From Montanilutibacter psychrotolerans (GTDB taxonomy: Bacteria; Pseudomonadota; Gammaproteobacteria; Xanthomonadales; Xanthomonadaceae): DNA of 64,000 nt. How positions within the stretch are numbered: the stretch's first letter is position 1; the number at the start of each line of letters is the position of its first letter. Shown here in pieces: positions 55,690 through 63,821 of this stretch. The position numbers and the translations under genes were made by a program. The DNA is taken from assembly GCF_003719825.1 (NCBI RefSeq), contig NZ_RIBS01000009.1:1-64000 (forward strand). Reading direction: 5' to 3'. The notes under the pieces were generated by a model. It was not told where the DNA came from and did no database searches. It saw only the letters and a list, made by a program, of their open reading frames with translations.

Positions 55690-55962
55690 TCGGGGCCGGT
55701 CTCCGGACTCGCGAGCGGGGCATCCACCGACCGACCGTAGGCCGTGGCGATGGCGTGCGTCCTGCACAAGGCCGTGGCGCGGCCTGCCTCCTGTCGCGGC
55801 GCCTTCCCGTGCGTGGGCACAGTGGCGGATGCCGCGGAACTGCTCGCTTACCGTTGCGGGGGCAGCGCCGGAATGGTGCCGGGGCGGTGCGACGGCGGGC
55901 GTGGCCCTGACCGGCGCGGTCCGTCCTGGCGACGTCACCGGCTTCCCGTTTCAACCCATTGG
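55690..55962 (-). promoter_or_regulatory. Cobalamin riboswitch
   Basis: On the minus strand the conserved blocks of the adenosylcobalamin riboswitch occur in order. These are GGTTGAAACGGGAAGCCGGTG near 55955-55935, the CCCGCAACGGTAAGCG block near 55860-55845, the B12 box GCCACTG (55826-55820), CGGGAAGGC (55809-55801), and GCGAGTCCGGAGACCGGCC near 55712-55694. It precedes btuB. High cobalamin is expected to lower btuB expression. Confidence 0.93.
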
Positions 55963-55965
55963 CAG

Positions 55966-56210
55966 CGCGCCGTCGGGTCACCCAGAAGCGCGCGCAGTCT
56001 ACGCGATCGGCGGGGCGGGCGTTGCGGTGGGGTTGGGCGTCGTGTCCGGGCCGCGTGTGTCGCGGGTGCGGCTTTGGCGGTGATGCCGTTGGCGCCTGGG
56101 CCGGTGACACACGCCGTCCTCACGTCGAGGCGACTTGCATGGACCGCTTGGCGAGCCCGTTTCGACGCCTGTCGCGCCGGGCGTGGCGGTGCAAGGACCA
56201 GGCGCGTCGA
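55966..56210. other. Intergenic region between riboswitch and tfoX
   Basis: No gene is seen. It should contain the promoter of the btuB transcript on the minus strand and the 3' end of the tfoX transcript. I cannot place either with confidence. Confidence 0.4.
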
Positions 56211-56633
56211 TCAGTTCCGGTCGTCGCCGCTGCCGGACTCGTTGCCATCCTCGATGCCGGTGTCGAAATCCAGGCCCGCGCCGTCGCTGTCGTGGAGGCC
56301 GGCGATGTTGGTCGGTTCGGAGGCGATCATCGTGGTGGTGCAGGGCGATGCCGCCGGGCGGTAGCGCGGTGGTGGCAACAGGGCGATCGCGGCTTCGGCC
56401 GCACTGATCAATTCGGCACGGCGTTCGTCCGGAATTTCCTGCCAGTGACAATCCAGCAGTGCGCCTTCGATCGCGTAGAGCAGGTTGAGCGTGGGTTTGA
56501 AGCCCGCGCGCTTGACGCGCATGAAGGCCTCGACCGTGCCGATCGCGGCGAGGTCCTCGTGGCTGCGCAGGCCTACCTGGCGCAGCCATGCCGCGGACTT
56601 CGGGCCGATATTGCGCAGTTTCACGGTAGTCAT
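56211..56633 (-). CDS. TfoX C-terminal-domain protein
   Basis: The 140-residue protein begins MTTVKLRNIGPKSAAWLRQVGLRSHEDLAAIG, then VKRAGFKPTLNLLYAIEGALLDCHWQEIPDERRAEL. This is the helix-hairpin-helix-type TfoX C-terminal domain. Full TfoX (Sxy) regulates natural competence; here only the C-terminal domain is present, followed by a Ser/Asp-rich low-complexity tail. A role in competence is inferred only from family membership. Start ATG 56633 matches the family start; an upstream extension to 56708 is not needed. Confidence 0.85.
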   Translation of the reverse strand: MTTVKLRNIGPKSAAWLRQVGLRSHEDLAAIGTVEAFMRVKRAGFKPTLNLLYAIEGALLDCHWQEIPDERRAELISAAEAAIALLPPPRYRPAASPCTTTMIASEPTNIAGLHDSDGAGLDFDTGIEDGNESGSGDDRN

Positions 56634-56700
56634 ACGAAGCAACCCTTCCTGGGATGGCGTGCGGGCCGCAGGTGCGCGTGTCGGCACCGTGCGGTGGAGG

Positions 56701-57186
56701 TCATGCAAGTGATTCGGTGAAGGCGCGCGCGATGGCTTCCAGGCCCTGCTGGTCGTGTTCGTCGAATCGGCCCGGCTCGGGGCTGTCGATGTCGAACACG
56801 CCGATCAGGCTGCCGTCTGCGGCCACCAGCGGTACCACCAGTTCGGCGTTGGAGGCGGCGTCGCAGGCGATGTGTCCGGGGAATGCGTGGACATCGTCGA
56901 TGCGCTGGGTCTGCCGGGTGGACGCGGCCGCGCCGCAGACGCCCTTGTCGAGCGCGATGCGCACGCAGGCCGGCAGGCCCTGGAACGGACCGACCACGAG
57001 CTCGCGGCCGTCGAAGAAGTAGAAACCGACCCAGTTCAGCGAGGGCAGTGCGTGGTAGACCAGCGCCGACACGTTGGCGGCGTTGGCGATTCGGTCACGC
57101 TCGCCGTGCAGCAGCGCGCGTGCCTGGTCGAGCAACTGGGCGTATTGCTCCGGCTTGCTGCCGGAAAGGGAGTTGGCAGTGAACAT
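56701..57186 (-). CDS. msrC: Free methionine-(R)-sulfoxide reductase
   Basis: This GAF-domain enzyme (fRMsr) repairs free methionine-R-sulfoxide using a thiol relay. The 161-residue protein has the three conserved cysteines at 74, 84 and 108 (PACVRIALDKGVCG...HIACDAASNAELVVPL), with the same spacing as Cys84, Cys94 and Cys118 of E. coli fRMsr. LNWVGFYFFDGRELVVGPFQG and GVFDIDSPEPGRFDEHD complete the pattern. It is divergent from bioD. Confidence 0.92.
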   Translation of the reverse strand: MFTANSLSGSKPEQYAQLLDQARALLHGERDRIANAANVSALVYHALPSLNWVGFYFFDGRELVVGPFQGLPACVRIALDKGVCGAAASTRQTQRIDDVHAFPGHIACDAASNAELVVPLVAADGSLIGVFDIDSPEPGRFDEHDQQGLEAIARAFTESLA

Positions 57187-57264
57187 GTGCCGAGTGTAGC
57201 GGCGCGGCGGGTCTTCCGGAGCGCCCGGGGACCGGCCGCGGCGGCGCGGCTTACCATGACCGCC

Positions 57265-57969
57265 ATGACGCCCGATTCCCACGCCCGCACCGGTTACTAC
57301 GTCACCGGCACCGACACCGGTGTCGGCAAATCGCTCGCCAGCGCCAGCCTCCTCCACGCCCTGCGCGCGCAGGGGCTGCGCGCGGTCGGCATGAAACCCG
57401 TGGCGAGCGGTTGCGCCGTCACCGTCGATGGACTTCGCAACGAGGATGCCTTGCTTCTGCGCGAGGCCAGCCACCCGACGCCGGCGTACGACGACGTCAA
57501 CCCGTATGCGTTGCTGCAACCGCTGGCGCCGGAGCTGGCGGCCGCCGAGGCCGGCATCACGCTCTCGCTGGCGCCGATCCTGGCCGCCCACGCGCGCCTG
57601 GCCGCGCAGGCCGACACCGTGGTGGTCGAGGGCGTCGGCGGTTGGGCCGCACCGTTGGCGGCGGATCTGCAGCAGGTCGACATCGTCCGCGCACTCGACC
57701 TGCCGGTGGTGCTGGTGGTTGGCCTGCGACTGGGCTGCATCAGCCATGCGCGATTGACGGCTCGCGCGATCCTGGCCGATGGGCGGCAACTGGCCGGCTG
57801 GATCGCCAGCGATATCGATCCGGCAATGGCGTGCGCCGACGAGAATTTCGCGCTGCTGCAACACTGGCTCGCGTTACCGTGCTGGGGCCGGCTGCCGTTT
57901 CGCGACTCCCCCGATCCGCGCGAACTGGCGGCATTCCTGAGGCCCCCAACGCCCGCTGCAACGCGGTAA
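57265..57969 (+). CDS. bioD: Dethiobiotin synthetase
   Basis: BioD closes the ureido ring of dethiobiotin from diaminopelargonate, ATP and bicarbonate. The 234-residue protein has the P-loop GTDTGVGKSLASA near the start, MKPVASGC, DVNPYALLQPLAPELAA, and VVEGVGGWAAPL. VVLVVGLRLGCISHARLT follows as in the family. Ser follows the P-loop Lys where Thr is common. A start nine bases earlier (57256) is equally possible. The other bio genes are not in the window. Confidence 0.93.
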   Translation: MTPDSHARTGYYVTGTDTGVGKSLASASLLHALRAQGLRAVGMKPVASGCAVTVDGLRNEDALLLREASHPTPAYDDVNPYALLQPLAPELAAAEAGITLSLAPILAAHARLAAQADTVVVEGVGGWAAPLAADLQQVDIVRALDLPVVLVVGLRLGCISHARLTARAILADGRQLAGWIASDIDPAMACADENFALLQHWLALPCWGRLPFRDSPDPRELAAFLRPPTPAATR

Positions 57970-57976
57970 TTCCCAA

Positions 57977-57999
57977 GCCCCCTACTTCCGGCAGGGGGC
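57977..57999 (+). terminator. Hairpin after bioD
   Basis: GCCCCCT and AGGGGGC form a 7-bp stem eight bases after the bioD stop. There is no clear T-run, so the terminator call is tentative. Confidence 0.4.
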
Positions 58000-58022
58000 G
58001 GTTGTGGTTCCGCGGCCTAAAC

Positions 58023-58044
58023 TGATCAGTACAAGAATTGATCA
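58023..58044 (+). promoter_or_regulatory. TGATCA pair upstream of the RND operon
   Basis: Two copies of the palindrome TGATCA start 16 bases apart (58023 and 58039), with the second 17 bases before the adaptor ATG. Such spaced half-sites fit a dimeric repressor such as a TetR-type protein, but no regulator gene is adjacent. Confidence 0.35.
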
Positions 58045-58060
58045 TCACGAGGTTTCACGC

Positions 58061-59233
58061 ATGCGCCGCACCCTTTTGGTCACGGCTTTGATGATGGCTG
58101 TCGCGTGCGGCGTGACGGCTTGCGGTGGTGGCGAGGCAGGTCCCGGCGGAGCCGCGGCTGGCGGCCCGCCCGGTGGCGAAATGAAGTTGCCGGTGGAAGT
58201 CATCACCGTCCAGCCCCAGGCGCTATCCGCCGGTCTGCAGACGGTCGGCAGCCTGCGCGCCGACGAATCGGTGGTGGTGCGCCCGGAAGTTGCCGGCCGC
58301 ATCAGCCGCATTCACTTCAGCGAAGGCGGCCACATTTCGGCCGGGCAACCGCTGTTCTCGCTCGATGGCAGCATCGCCCAGGCCAGCCTCAACGAGGCCA
58401 TGGCCAACCTGGCCAACACCCGGGCCGCCGCCGCGCGTGCCGGACAACTGGTCGGCGACAAGCTGATCGCGCGCTCGGACTACGACAAGGCGCGCGCCGC
58501 GCTGGGTGTTGACGAAGCCCGCGTTGCCTCGGCCCGGACCGCACTGGGCAAGATGACCCTGGTGGCGCCGTTCGCGGGCCAGCTCGGGTTGCGCAGCGTC
58601 AGCGTCGGCGAGTTTGTCAGCGTCGGCCAGGACCTGGTGACGCTGGTGCGCCTTGACCCGATCGAAGTCGACTTCAGCGTGCCCGAGACGGTGCTCGCGC
58701 AATTGCGCAGCGGCCAAAAGGTCAAGCTCACGGTCGACGCGTTTCCCGGCGACACCTTCGGTGGCGACGTGGTTGCGATCGATCCGGTGATCGACTCCAA
58801 CACCCGCAGCGCCAAGCTGCGCGCCAGGATCCCCAACCCCGACGGCCGCCTGCGTCCGGGCCAGTTTGCGCGCCTGCAGCTCGACACCGGCAACGACAGC
58901 GCCGATGCCCTGCTGCTGCCCGAGCAGGCGCTGATGCAGGACGGCGACACGCGCTTCGTCTACACCGTGGTCGACGGCAAGGCCAAGAAGACGGTGGTGC
59001 GCACCGGCGTGCGCGTGCCCGGAAAGGTGCAGGTGGTCGAAGGCCTCAAGGCCGGCGACATGGTGATCACCGCCGGCCAAGGCAAGCCGATGATGCACGA
59101 CGGCATGGGCGTGATGCCGCTGCCGTCCGAAGGCGCGGCACCGGCCGCAAGCGCTGCCAAGCCCAAGCCCGAGACGCCGGCCGAGCCGGCCGCCGAGCCG
59201 GCCGCGGCCGCCGCCGAACAGCCGAAGAAATAG
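58061..59233 (+). CDS. RND efflux periplasmic adaptor lipoprotein
   Basis: The 390-residue protein joins an RND pump to an outer membrane channel. It has a signal peptide with a likely lipidated Cys near residue 20 (VTACGGG). The lipoyl half-motifs are VVRPEVAGRISRIHFSEGGHISAGQPLFSLD and LVAPFAGQLGLRSVSVGEFVSVGQDL. A short coiled coil lies between them, and a beta-barrel follows with FSVPETVLAQLRSGQKVKL. It belongs to the MexA/AcrA group. The tail is Pro/Ala-rich. The pump gene follows; no outer membrane channel gene is present, so TolC/OprM would come from elsewhere. Confidence 0.93.
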   Translation: MRRTLLVTALMMAVACGVTACGGGEAGPGGAAAGGPPGGEMKLPVEVITVQPQALSAGLQTVGSLRADESVVVRPEVAGRISRIHFSEGGHISAGQPLFSLDGSIAQASLNEAMANLANTRAAAARAGQLVGDKLIARSDYDKARAALGVDEARVASARTALGKMTLVAPFAGQLGLRSVSVGEFVSVGQDLVTLVRLDPIEVDFSVPETVLAQLRSGQKVKLTVDAFPGDTFGGDVVAIDPVIDSNTRSAKLRARIPNPDGRLRPGQFARLQLDTGNDSADALLLPEQALMQDGDTRFVYTVVDGKAKKTVVRTGVRVPGKVQVVEGLKAGDMVITAGQGKPMMHDGMGVMPLPSEGAAPAASAAKPKPETPAEPAAEPAAAAAEQPKK

Positions 59234-59434
59234 CGTGGCGTGATCTTCTCCGTCGCGGGCTCCCACCGGGTGGCCGCAGCGTGAGGAGCAGGGGCGGTGG
59301 ACCGGCGCGCGAGCGCGGCCGGTTCCCGTTTCGACAACCCATCCGTCCCGGTCGCCGTCTGCCGGGGCACACCTCCAGGCCCGACTGCCGCCCGGCAGCC
59401 GCGGCCTGCAGGAACCACGAGAACCGAGGCCCCC

Positions 59435-62400
59435 ATGGTCCTGTCCGACATCTCCATCCGCCGTCCGGTATTCGCCATGGTGATCAACCTGGTGGTGCTG
59501 CTGGTCGGCGTCATTGCCTACGACCGCCTCGCGGTCCGGCAGATCCCGAACGTCGACACCCCGGTCGTCACCGTCAACACCAGCTATCCCGGTGCGAGCG
59601 CGCAGGTGATCGAGTCGCAGGTGACGCAGCCGATCGAGGATGCGTTGTCGGGCGTGGAAGGCGTCGAGTTCATGCAGTCGGTGAGCCGCGAACAGTCCAG
59701 TCAGGTCACGATCCGCTTCCGCCTCGACCGCGATCCCGACGGCGCGGCCAGCGACGTGCGCGACCGTGTCGCGCAGGCGCGCGAAGTGCTGCCTGACGAA
59801 GTCGACGAGCCGATCATCCAGAAGCAGGAAGCCGACCAGCAGCCGATCATCTACCTGGCGTTCTCGTCCGATCGCCACTCGCAGGTCGAGATCGCCGACT
59901 ACGCCGAACGCCTGGTCAAGGACCGCATCCAGACCATCCCCGGCGTCGCGCAGGCGCAGGTGTTCGCCAGCACGTTCGCCATGCGCGTGTGGCTGCAGCC
60001 GCAGCGCCTGGCCGGTTTCGGCCTGACCCCGGCCGATGTCGAGCGTGCGCTGCGCGCGCAGAACGTCGAGATTCCCGCCGGCCGTGTCGAGGGCAGCGCG
60101 CGCGAGTTCACCGTGCTGTCAGAAACCGACCTCAAGACGCCCGAACAGTTCGGCGAGATCATCCTGGGCAACGTCGACGGCTACCTCGTGCGCCTGAAGG
60201 ACGTCGCACGGGTCGAGCTGGGCGCCCAGGAACAGCGCTTCCGCGCTCGCTACAACGGCGTCAACGCGGTGCCGCTGGCGATCATCAAGCAGGCCGTTGC
60301 CAACCCGTTGGACATCTCCGCGTCGCTCAAGACGATGCTGCCGGAGATCCAGCGCACGCTGCCGCAAGGCATGAAGATCGAGATCGCGTTCGACACCACG
60401 ATCTTCATCGAGAAGTCGATCGACGAGGTCTACACCACCGTCGCCGAGGCGGTGGTGCTGGTGATCATCGTGATCTTCCTGTTCCTGCGCAGCTGGCGCG
60501 CCACGCTGATCCCGCTGGTGACCATCCCGGTGTCGCTGATCGGCGCCTTCGGCCTGATGTACGCGTTCGGCTTCACCATCAACACCCTGACCCTGCTGGC
60601 GATGGTGCTGGCGATCGGCCTGGTGGTCGACGACGCGATCGTGATGCTGGAGAACATCTACCGGCACATCGAAGAAGGCATGCCGCCGTTCCAGGCGGCG
60701 TTGAAGGGCAGCAAGGAGATTGGTTTCGCGATCGTCGCGATGACGCTCACGCTGGCGGCGGTGTACGTGCCGCTGGCGTTCTCCACCGGACGCACCGGCA
60801 AGCTGTTCGTCGAGTTCGCGTTGACCCTGGCCGGCGCGGTGCTGGTCTCGGGTTTCACCGCGTTGACGCTGTCGCCAATGATGTCGTCCAAGCTGCTGCG
60901 CCACGAGACCAAGCACGGCCGCTTCTACCAAGCCGGCGAGAAGGTGCTGGGCTGGATCGACCGCAGCTACCGCAGCGTGCTGGGCAGTGCGTTGCGCTTT
61001 CGCTGGATCGTGGTGGGTGCGGCGGCGGTGATCTTCATCGGCGCGTACCTGACCTTCAGCGCGTTGCCCAAGGAGCTTGCGCCTGAAGAGGACCAGGGCT
61101 TCATCATCGGCTTCGGCATGGCGCCTGAGGGCTCCACGCCCGAGTACACGGACAAGTACGCCAAGCAGATGGAGAGCATGTTCGCGAAGATCCCGGACGT
61201 GCAGCAGTACTTCCAGATCGTCGGCTTCCCGGCGGTGACCAACACGATCGGCTTCGTGATGCTCAAGGACTGGGACGATCGTGAGGTCTCGACCGCGGAC
61301 GTGTCGGGACAGCTGTTCCCGCAGTTCATGGGCATCCCCGGCGTCATGGCGTTCCCGACGCTGCCGCCACCGCTGGGCCAGGACGGCTTCGGCCAGCCGG
61401 TCAGCTTTGTCGTGCAAAGCACCGGCACCTGGGAAGACCTGGGCGAGACCGTGCAGAAGCTGATGGCCAAGATGGCCGAGAACCCCAGGCTCACCAACCC
61501 CGACAGCGATCTCAAGCTCGACAAGCCGCAACTCAAGGTGGCGCTGGACCGCGACAAGGTGGCCGCGGTGGGCAGCACGGTGGACACGGTGGGCCACACG
61601 CTGGAAACGCTGCTGGGTGGCCGCAACGTCACGCGCTTCAAGAAGGGGTCCGAGCAGTACGACGTGATCGTGCAGGTCGAGGACGCCGACCGGCGCACGC
61701 CGGGCGACCTGAGCAACATCTTCGTGCGCGGCGGCGATGGCCAGATGGTGCAGCTGTCGAACCTGGTCAGCGTCGAGGAGACCGTCGCGGCGAAGGAGCT
61801 CAACCACTTCAACAAGCTGCGTGCGGCGACCGTCAGCGCCGGCCTGGCGCCGGGTTACTCGCAGGGCGAGGCGCTGGAGTGGATGGAGGCTGCGTTGCGT
61901 GAGGTGGCCCCGACCGCGCAGTACGACCTGTCCGGGCAGAGCCGCGAATTCCGGGAATCGTCGAGCGACTTCACGATGATCCTCGCCCTGGCGGTGGTGT
62001 TCATCTTCCTGGTGCTGGCGGCGCAGTTCGAAAGCTGGGTCGATCCGCTGGTGATCCTGCTGGCGGTGCCGTTGGCGATGTTCGGTGCGTTCCTTGCGCT
62101 CAAACTCACCGGCGGCAGCTGGAACATCTACTCGCAGATCGGCATCGTCACGCTGGTCGGCCTGATCGCCAAGCACGGCATTCTCATCGTCGAGTTCTCC
62201 AATCAGTTGCAAGAGCAGGGCAAGAGCAAGTTCAACGCGGTGATCGATGCCGCTGCGCTGCGCCTGCGCCCGATCCTGATGACCACCGGCGCGATGGTGC
62301 TGGGTTCGCTGCCGCTGGCCATCGCCAGCGGTGCCGGCGCCGAAGCGCGCAACCAGATCGGCTGGGTGATCGTGGGCGGCATGGCGATCGGCACGTTGTT

Positions 62401-62500
62401 CACGCTGTTCGTGGTGCCCGTGGTGTACCTGCTGATCGGTCGCGACCACCAGAAGGCGGCTGCCGCGCAGGCGAGCCTCGAGGCTGCGCCCGCGCACTGA
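59435..62500 (+). CDS. HAE1-type RND multidrug efflux pump
   Basis: The 1021-residue inner membrane transporter exports hydrophobic and amphiphilic compounds using the proton gradient. It starts MVLSDISIRRPVFAMVINLVV with the first membrane helix. The proton-relay helix is LLAMVLAIGLVVDDAIVMLENIYRHIEEG, containing the two essential Asp residues. The porter domains lie between helices 1-2 and 7-8, and the end has GSLPLAIASGAGAEARNQIGW. A length near 1020 is normal. ATG 59435 is the family start. It is cotranscribed with the adaptor gene. Substrates cannot be told from sequence. Confidence 0.95.
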   Translation: MVLSDISIRRPVFAMVINLVVLLVGVIAYDRLAVRQIPNVDTPVVTVNTSYPGASAQVIESQVTQPIEDALSGVEGVEFMQSVSREQSSQVTIRFRLDRDPDGAASDVRDRVAQAREVLPDEVDEPIIQKQEADQQPIIYLAFSSDRHSQVEIADYAERLVKDRIQTIPGVAQAQVFASTFAMRVWLQPQRLAGFGLTPADVERALRAQNVEIPAGRVEGSAREFTVLSETDLKTPEQFGEIILGNVDGYLVRLKDVARVELGAQEQRFRARYNGVNAVPLAIIKQAVANPLDISASLKTMLPEIQRTLPQGMKIEIAFDTTIFIEKSIDEVYTTVAEAVVLVIIVIFLFLRSWRATLIPLVTIPVSLIGAFGLMYAFGFTINTLTLLAMVLAIGLVVDDAIVMLENIYRHIEEGMPPFQAALKGSKEIGFAIVAMTLTLAAVYVPLAFSTGRTGKLFVEFALTLAGAVLVSGFTALTLSPMMSSKLLRHETKHGRFYQAGEKVLGWIDRSYRSVLGSALRFRWIVVGAAAVIFIGAYLTFSALPKELAPEEDQGFIIGFGMAPEGSTPEYTDKYAKQMESMFAKIPDVQQYFQIVGFPAVTNTIGFVMLKDWDDREVSTADVSGQLFPQFMGIPGVMAFPTLPPPLGQDGFGQPVSFVVQSTGTWEDLGETVQKLMAKMAENPRLTNPDSDLKLDKPQLKVALDRDKVAAVGSTVDTVGHTLETLLGGRNVTRFKKGSEQYDVIVQVEDADRRTPGDLSNIFVRGGDGQMVQLSNLVSVEETVAAKELNHFNKLRAATVSAGLAPGYSQGEALEWMEAALREVAPTAQYDLSGQSREFRESSSDFTMILALAVVFIFLVLAAQFESWVDPLVILLAVPLAMFGAFLALKLTGGSWNIYSQIGIVTLVGLIAKHGILIVEFSNQLQEQGKSKFNAVIDAAALRLRPILMTTGAMVLGSLPLAIASGAGAEARNQIGWVIVGGMAIGTLFTLFVVPVVYLLIGRDHQKAAAAQASLEAAPAH

Positions 62501-62520
62501 GTGGCGCGAGCGGCGGTGTC

Positions 62521-62557
62521 ACGACAAGGGCTGCCACTGGCAGCCCTTGTCGTTTTC
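62521..62557 (+). terminator. Terminator of the RND operon
   Basis: A perfect 15-bp stem ACGACAAGGGCTGCC / GGCAGCCCTTGTCGT with loop ACT is followed by TTTC. It starts 20 bases after the pump stop. Confidence 0.9.
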
Positions 62558-62732
62558 GGGGGGCGCGAGCGCGACGCGTCGTAGTCGGGGCAGAGTTCGC
62601 GCCCATGTGGTGCACTGGCGGCGGAATGCGGGCCCGGTGCCGCGCGGGCCCGTGGGCATTGCGATCGTGTTCGCGTACAGGCGCCGGCAAGGTCTCCCCG
62701 TCCCGACGGAGACCAAAGGCGGCATCGCAGGC

Positions 62733-62763
62733 AACAAAAAACCCGGCAGTCGCCTGCCGGGTT
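62733..62763 (-). terminator. Terminator of the phasin gene
   Basis: A perfect 10-bp stem AACCCGGCAG / CTGCCGGGTT with loop TCGC is bordered by AAAAAA on the left, giving a U-tract on the minus strand, 30 bases after the phasin stop. Confidence 0.85.
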
Positions 62764-62794
62764 CTGTCTTGCGTCGCTGGGCGACGGCGAGTGC

Positions 62795-63211
62795 TTACTT
62801 CACCGCGCCGGCCGAAGCGGCAACCTTGCTCGCGGCCTTGGCGGCCGTTTCGACGTTCGCCTGGGTGGTCTTGGCGGCCGCTTCGAACTGGTTCTTGGCG
62901 ATCTCGCCAATGGCCTGGTTGGTCTTGGTGGAGCGACCGATCACTTCCTGGCCGGTGCTGACGGCACGCTCGAGGTTCTCGCGGGCCAGCTGCACGCCCT
63001 TCGGCCACAGGGTCTTGAGGCCGTCGATGTCACGCGCTTCGGTGGCTTCGCCGAAGAAGGCAAACGTGGCAGTCGCGCGCTCTTCCAGGGCGGCCAGCTG
63101 CAGGCCGAACACGGCCTCGGCGTTTTCCAGCGCGATGCGGTTGATCTGGGCTGCCGTGTCCGCGAACTGGCGCGTGGCGGCGACGAACTGTTCGTTGAAC
63201 TGCTGGTACAT
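62795..63211 (-). CDS. Phasin family protein
   Basis: Phasins coat polyhydroxyalkanoate granules. The 138-residue protein is an amphipathic helical Ala-, Glu- and Gln-rich chain starting MYQQFNEQFVAATRQFADTAAQINRIALEN. LQLAALEERATATFAFFGEATE follows, and it ends in an Ala/Lys-rich tail (TAAKAASKVAASAGAVK), as in bacterial phasin 2 proteins. The start at ATG 63211 matches the family; the longer frame is not used. A palindrome of the type bound by PhaR lies 65 bases upstream. PHA synthase genes are not in the window. Confidence 0.9.
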   Translation of the reverse strand: MYQQFNEQFVAATRQFADTAAQINRIALENAEAVFGLQLAALEERATATFAFFGEATEARDIDGLKTLWPKGVQLARENLERAVSTGQEVIGRSTKTNQAIGEIAKNQFEAAAKTTQANVETAAKAASKVAASAGAVK

Positions 63212-63276
63212 GGCAGGCTCCTGAGGCATCACATCGGCGGAATTGCCGGTTTGTGCGGTGCAGCATAGGCGTCGAA

Positions 63277-63293
63277 TTGTTGCAATGCAACAA
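63277..63293 (-). promoter_or_regulatory. Palindrome upstream of phasin gene, candidate PhaR site
   Basis: TTGTTGCAATGCAACAA is a perfect 17-bp palindrome. Its TGC-N-GCA-type centre resembles sites of the polyhydroxyalkanoate repressor PhaR. It lies 65 bases upstream of the phasin start, where a repressor of phasin synthesis would act. Confidence 0.55.
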
Positions 63294-63467
63294 CAGGCGG
63301 ATGACAGCACCTTCCGATTCAGAAACCGTTCGGAAACAAAGGCTTGCGGGAGGCCCTGTTCAGGTTTGTCGACGCCGCCGTTGCGGCATCCAGCGCGCCG
63401 GGCGACCGGCCGGAACGGCTGGCCGGCAACGGGGGAGTCGCGGCCGGCGTGAGGGCGGCCCGTCGCA

Positions 63468-63821
63468 TCAGCCGCGGTATCGGCAGCCCGACGTACAGGT
63501 CTCGTGAACCACGACTTCGCTTAGCAGCGGCAGTACAGGCTTCACCTGGTCCCAGATCCAGATCGCCAGTCGTTCGCTGGTGGGGTTCTCGAGACCCTCG
63601 ATGTCGTTGAGGTAGTGGTGATCCAGCCGGTCGTAGGTGGGCTGGAATGCCGCCTTGACGTCCGAGAAGTCCATCACCCAGCCGGTGTCGGCACCGGGCT
63701 CGCCCGACAGGTGGATCTCGATGCGGAACGAGTGGCCATGCAGGCGCGCGCATTTGTGCCCGGGGGGCACGTTGGGAAGGCGGTGTGCCGCCTCGACGGT
63801 GAAGATCTTGAAAATGTCCAT
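63468..63821 (-). CDS. queD: 6-carboxy-5,6,7,8-tetrahydropterin synthase (QueD/PTPS family)
   Basis: QueD makes 6-carboxytetrahydropterin, an early step of queuosine and 7-deazaguanine synthesis. The 117-residue protein has the zinc ligands: His in VEAAHRLP (near residue 14) and two His in LHGHSF. The catalytic Cys is in [11 protein letters not shown], and [15 protein letters not shown] and [11 protein letters not shown] follow. ETCTSGCRY closes the chain. Start ATG 63821 is the family start. Related PTPS enzymes of folate or biopterin pathways cannot be fully excluded. Confidence 0.93.
   Translation of the reverse strand: MDIFKIFTVEAAHRLPNVPPGHKCARLHGHSFRIEIHLSGEPGADTGWVMDFSDVKAAFQPTYDRLDHHYLNDIEGLENPTSERLAIWIWDQVKPVLPLLSEVVVHETCTSGCRYRG

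Noticed and set aside
60119-62497. A 792-residue minus-strand frame across the RND pump gene
   Set aside because: It is antisense to a clear HAE1 transporter, with His/Arg/Gln-rich composition and no motif.
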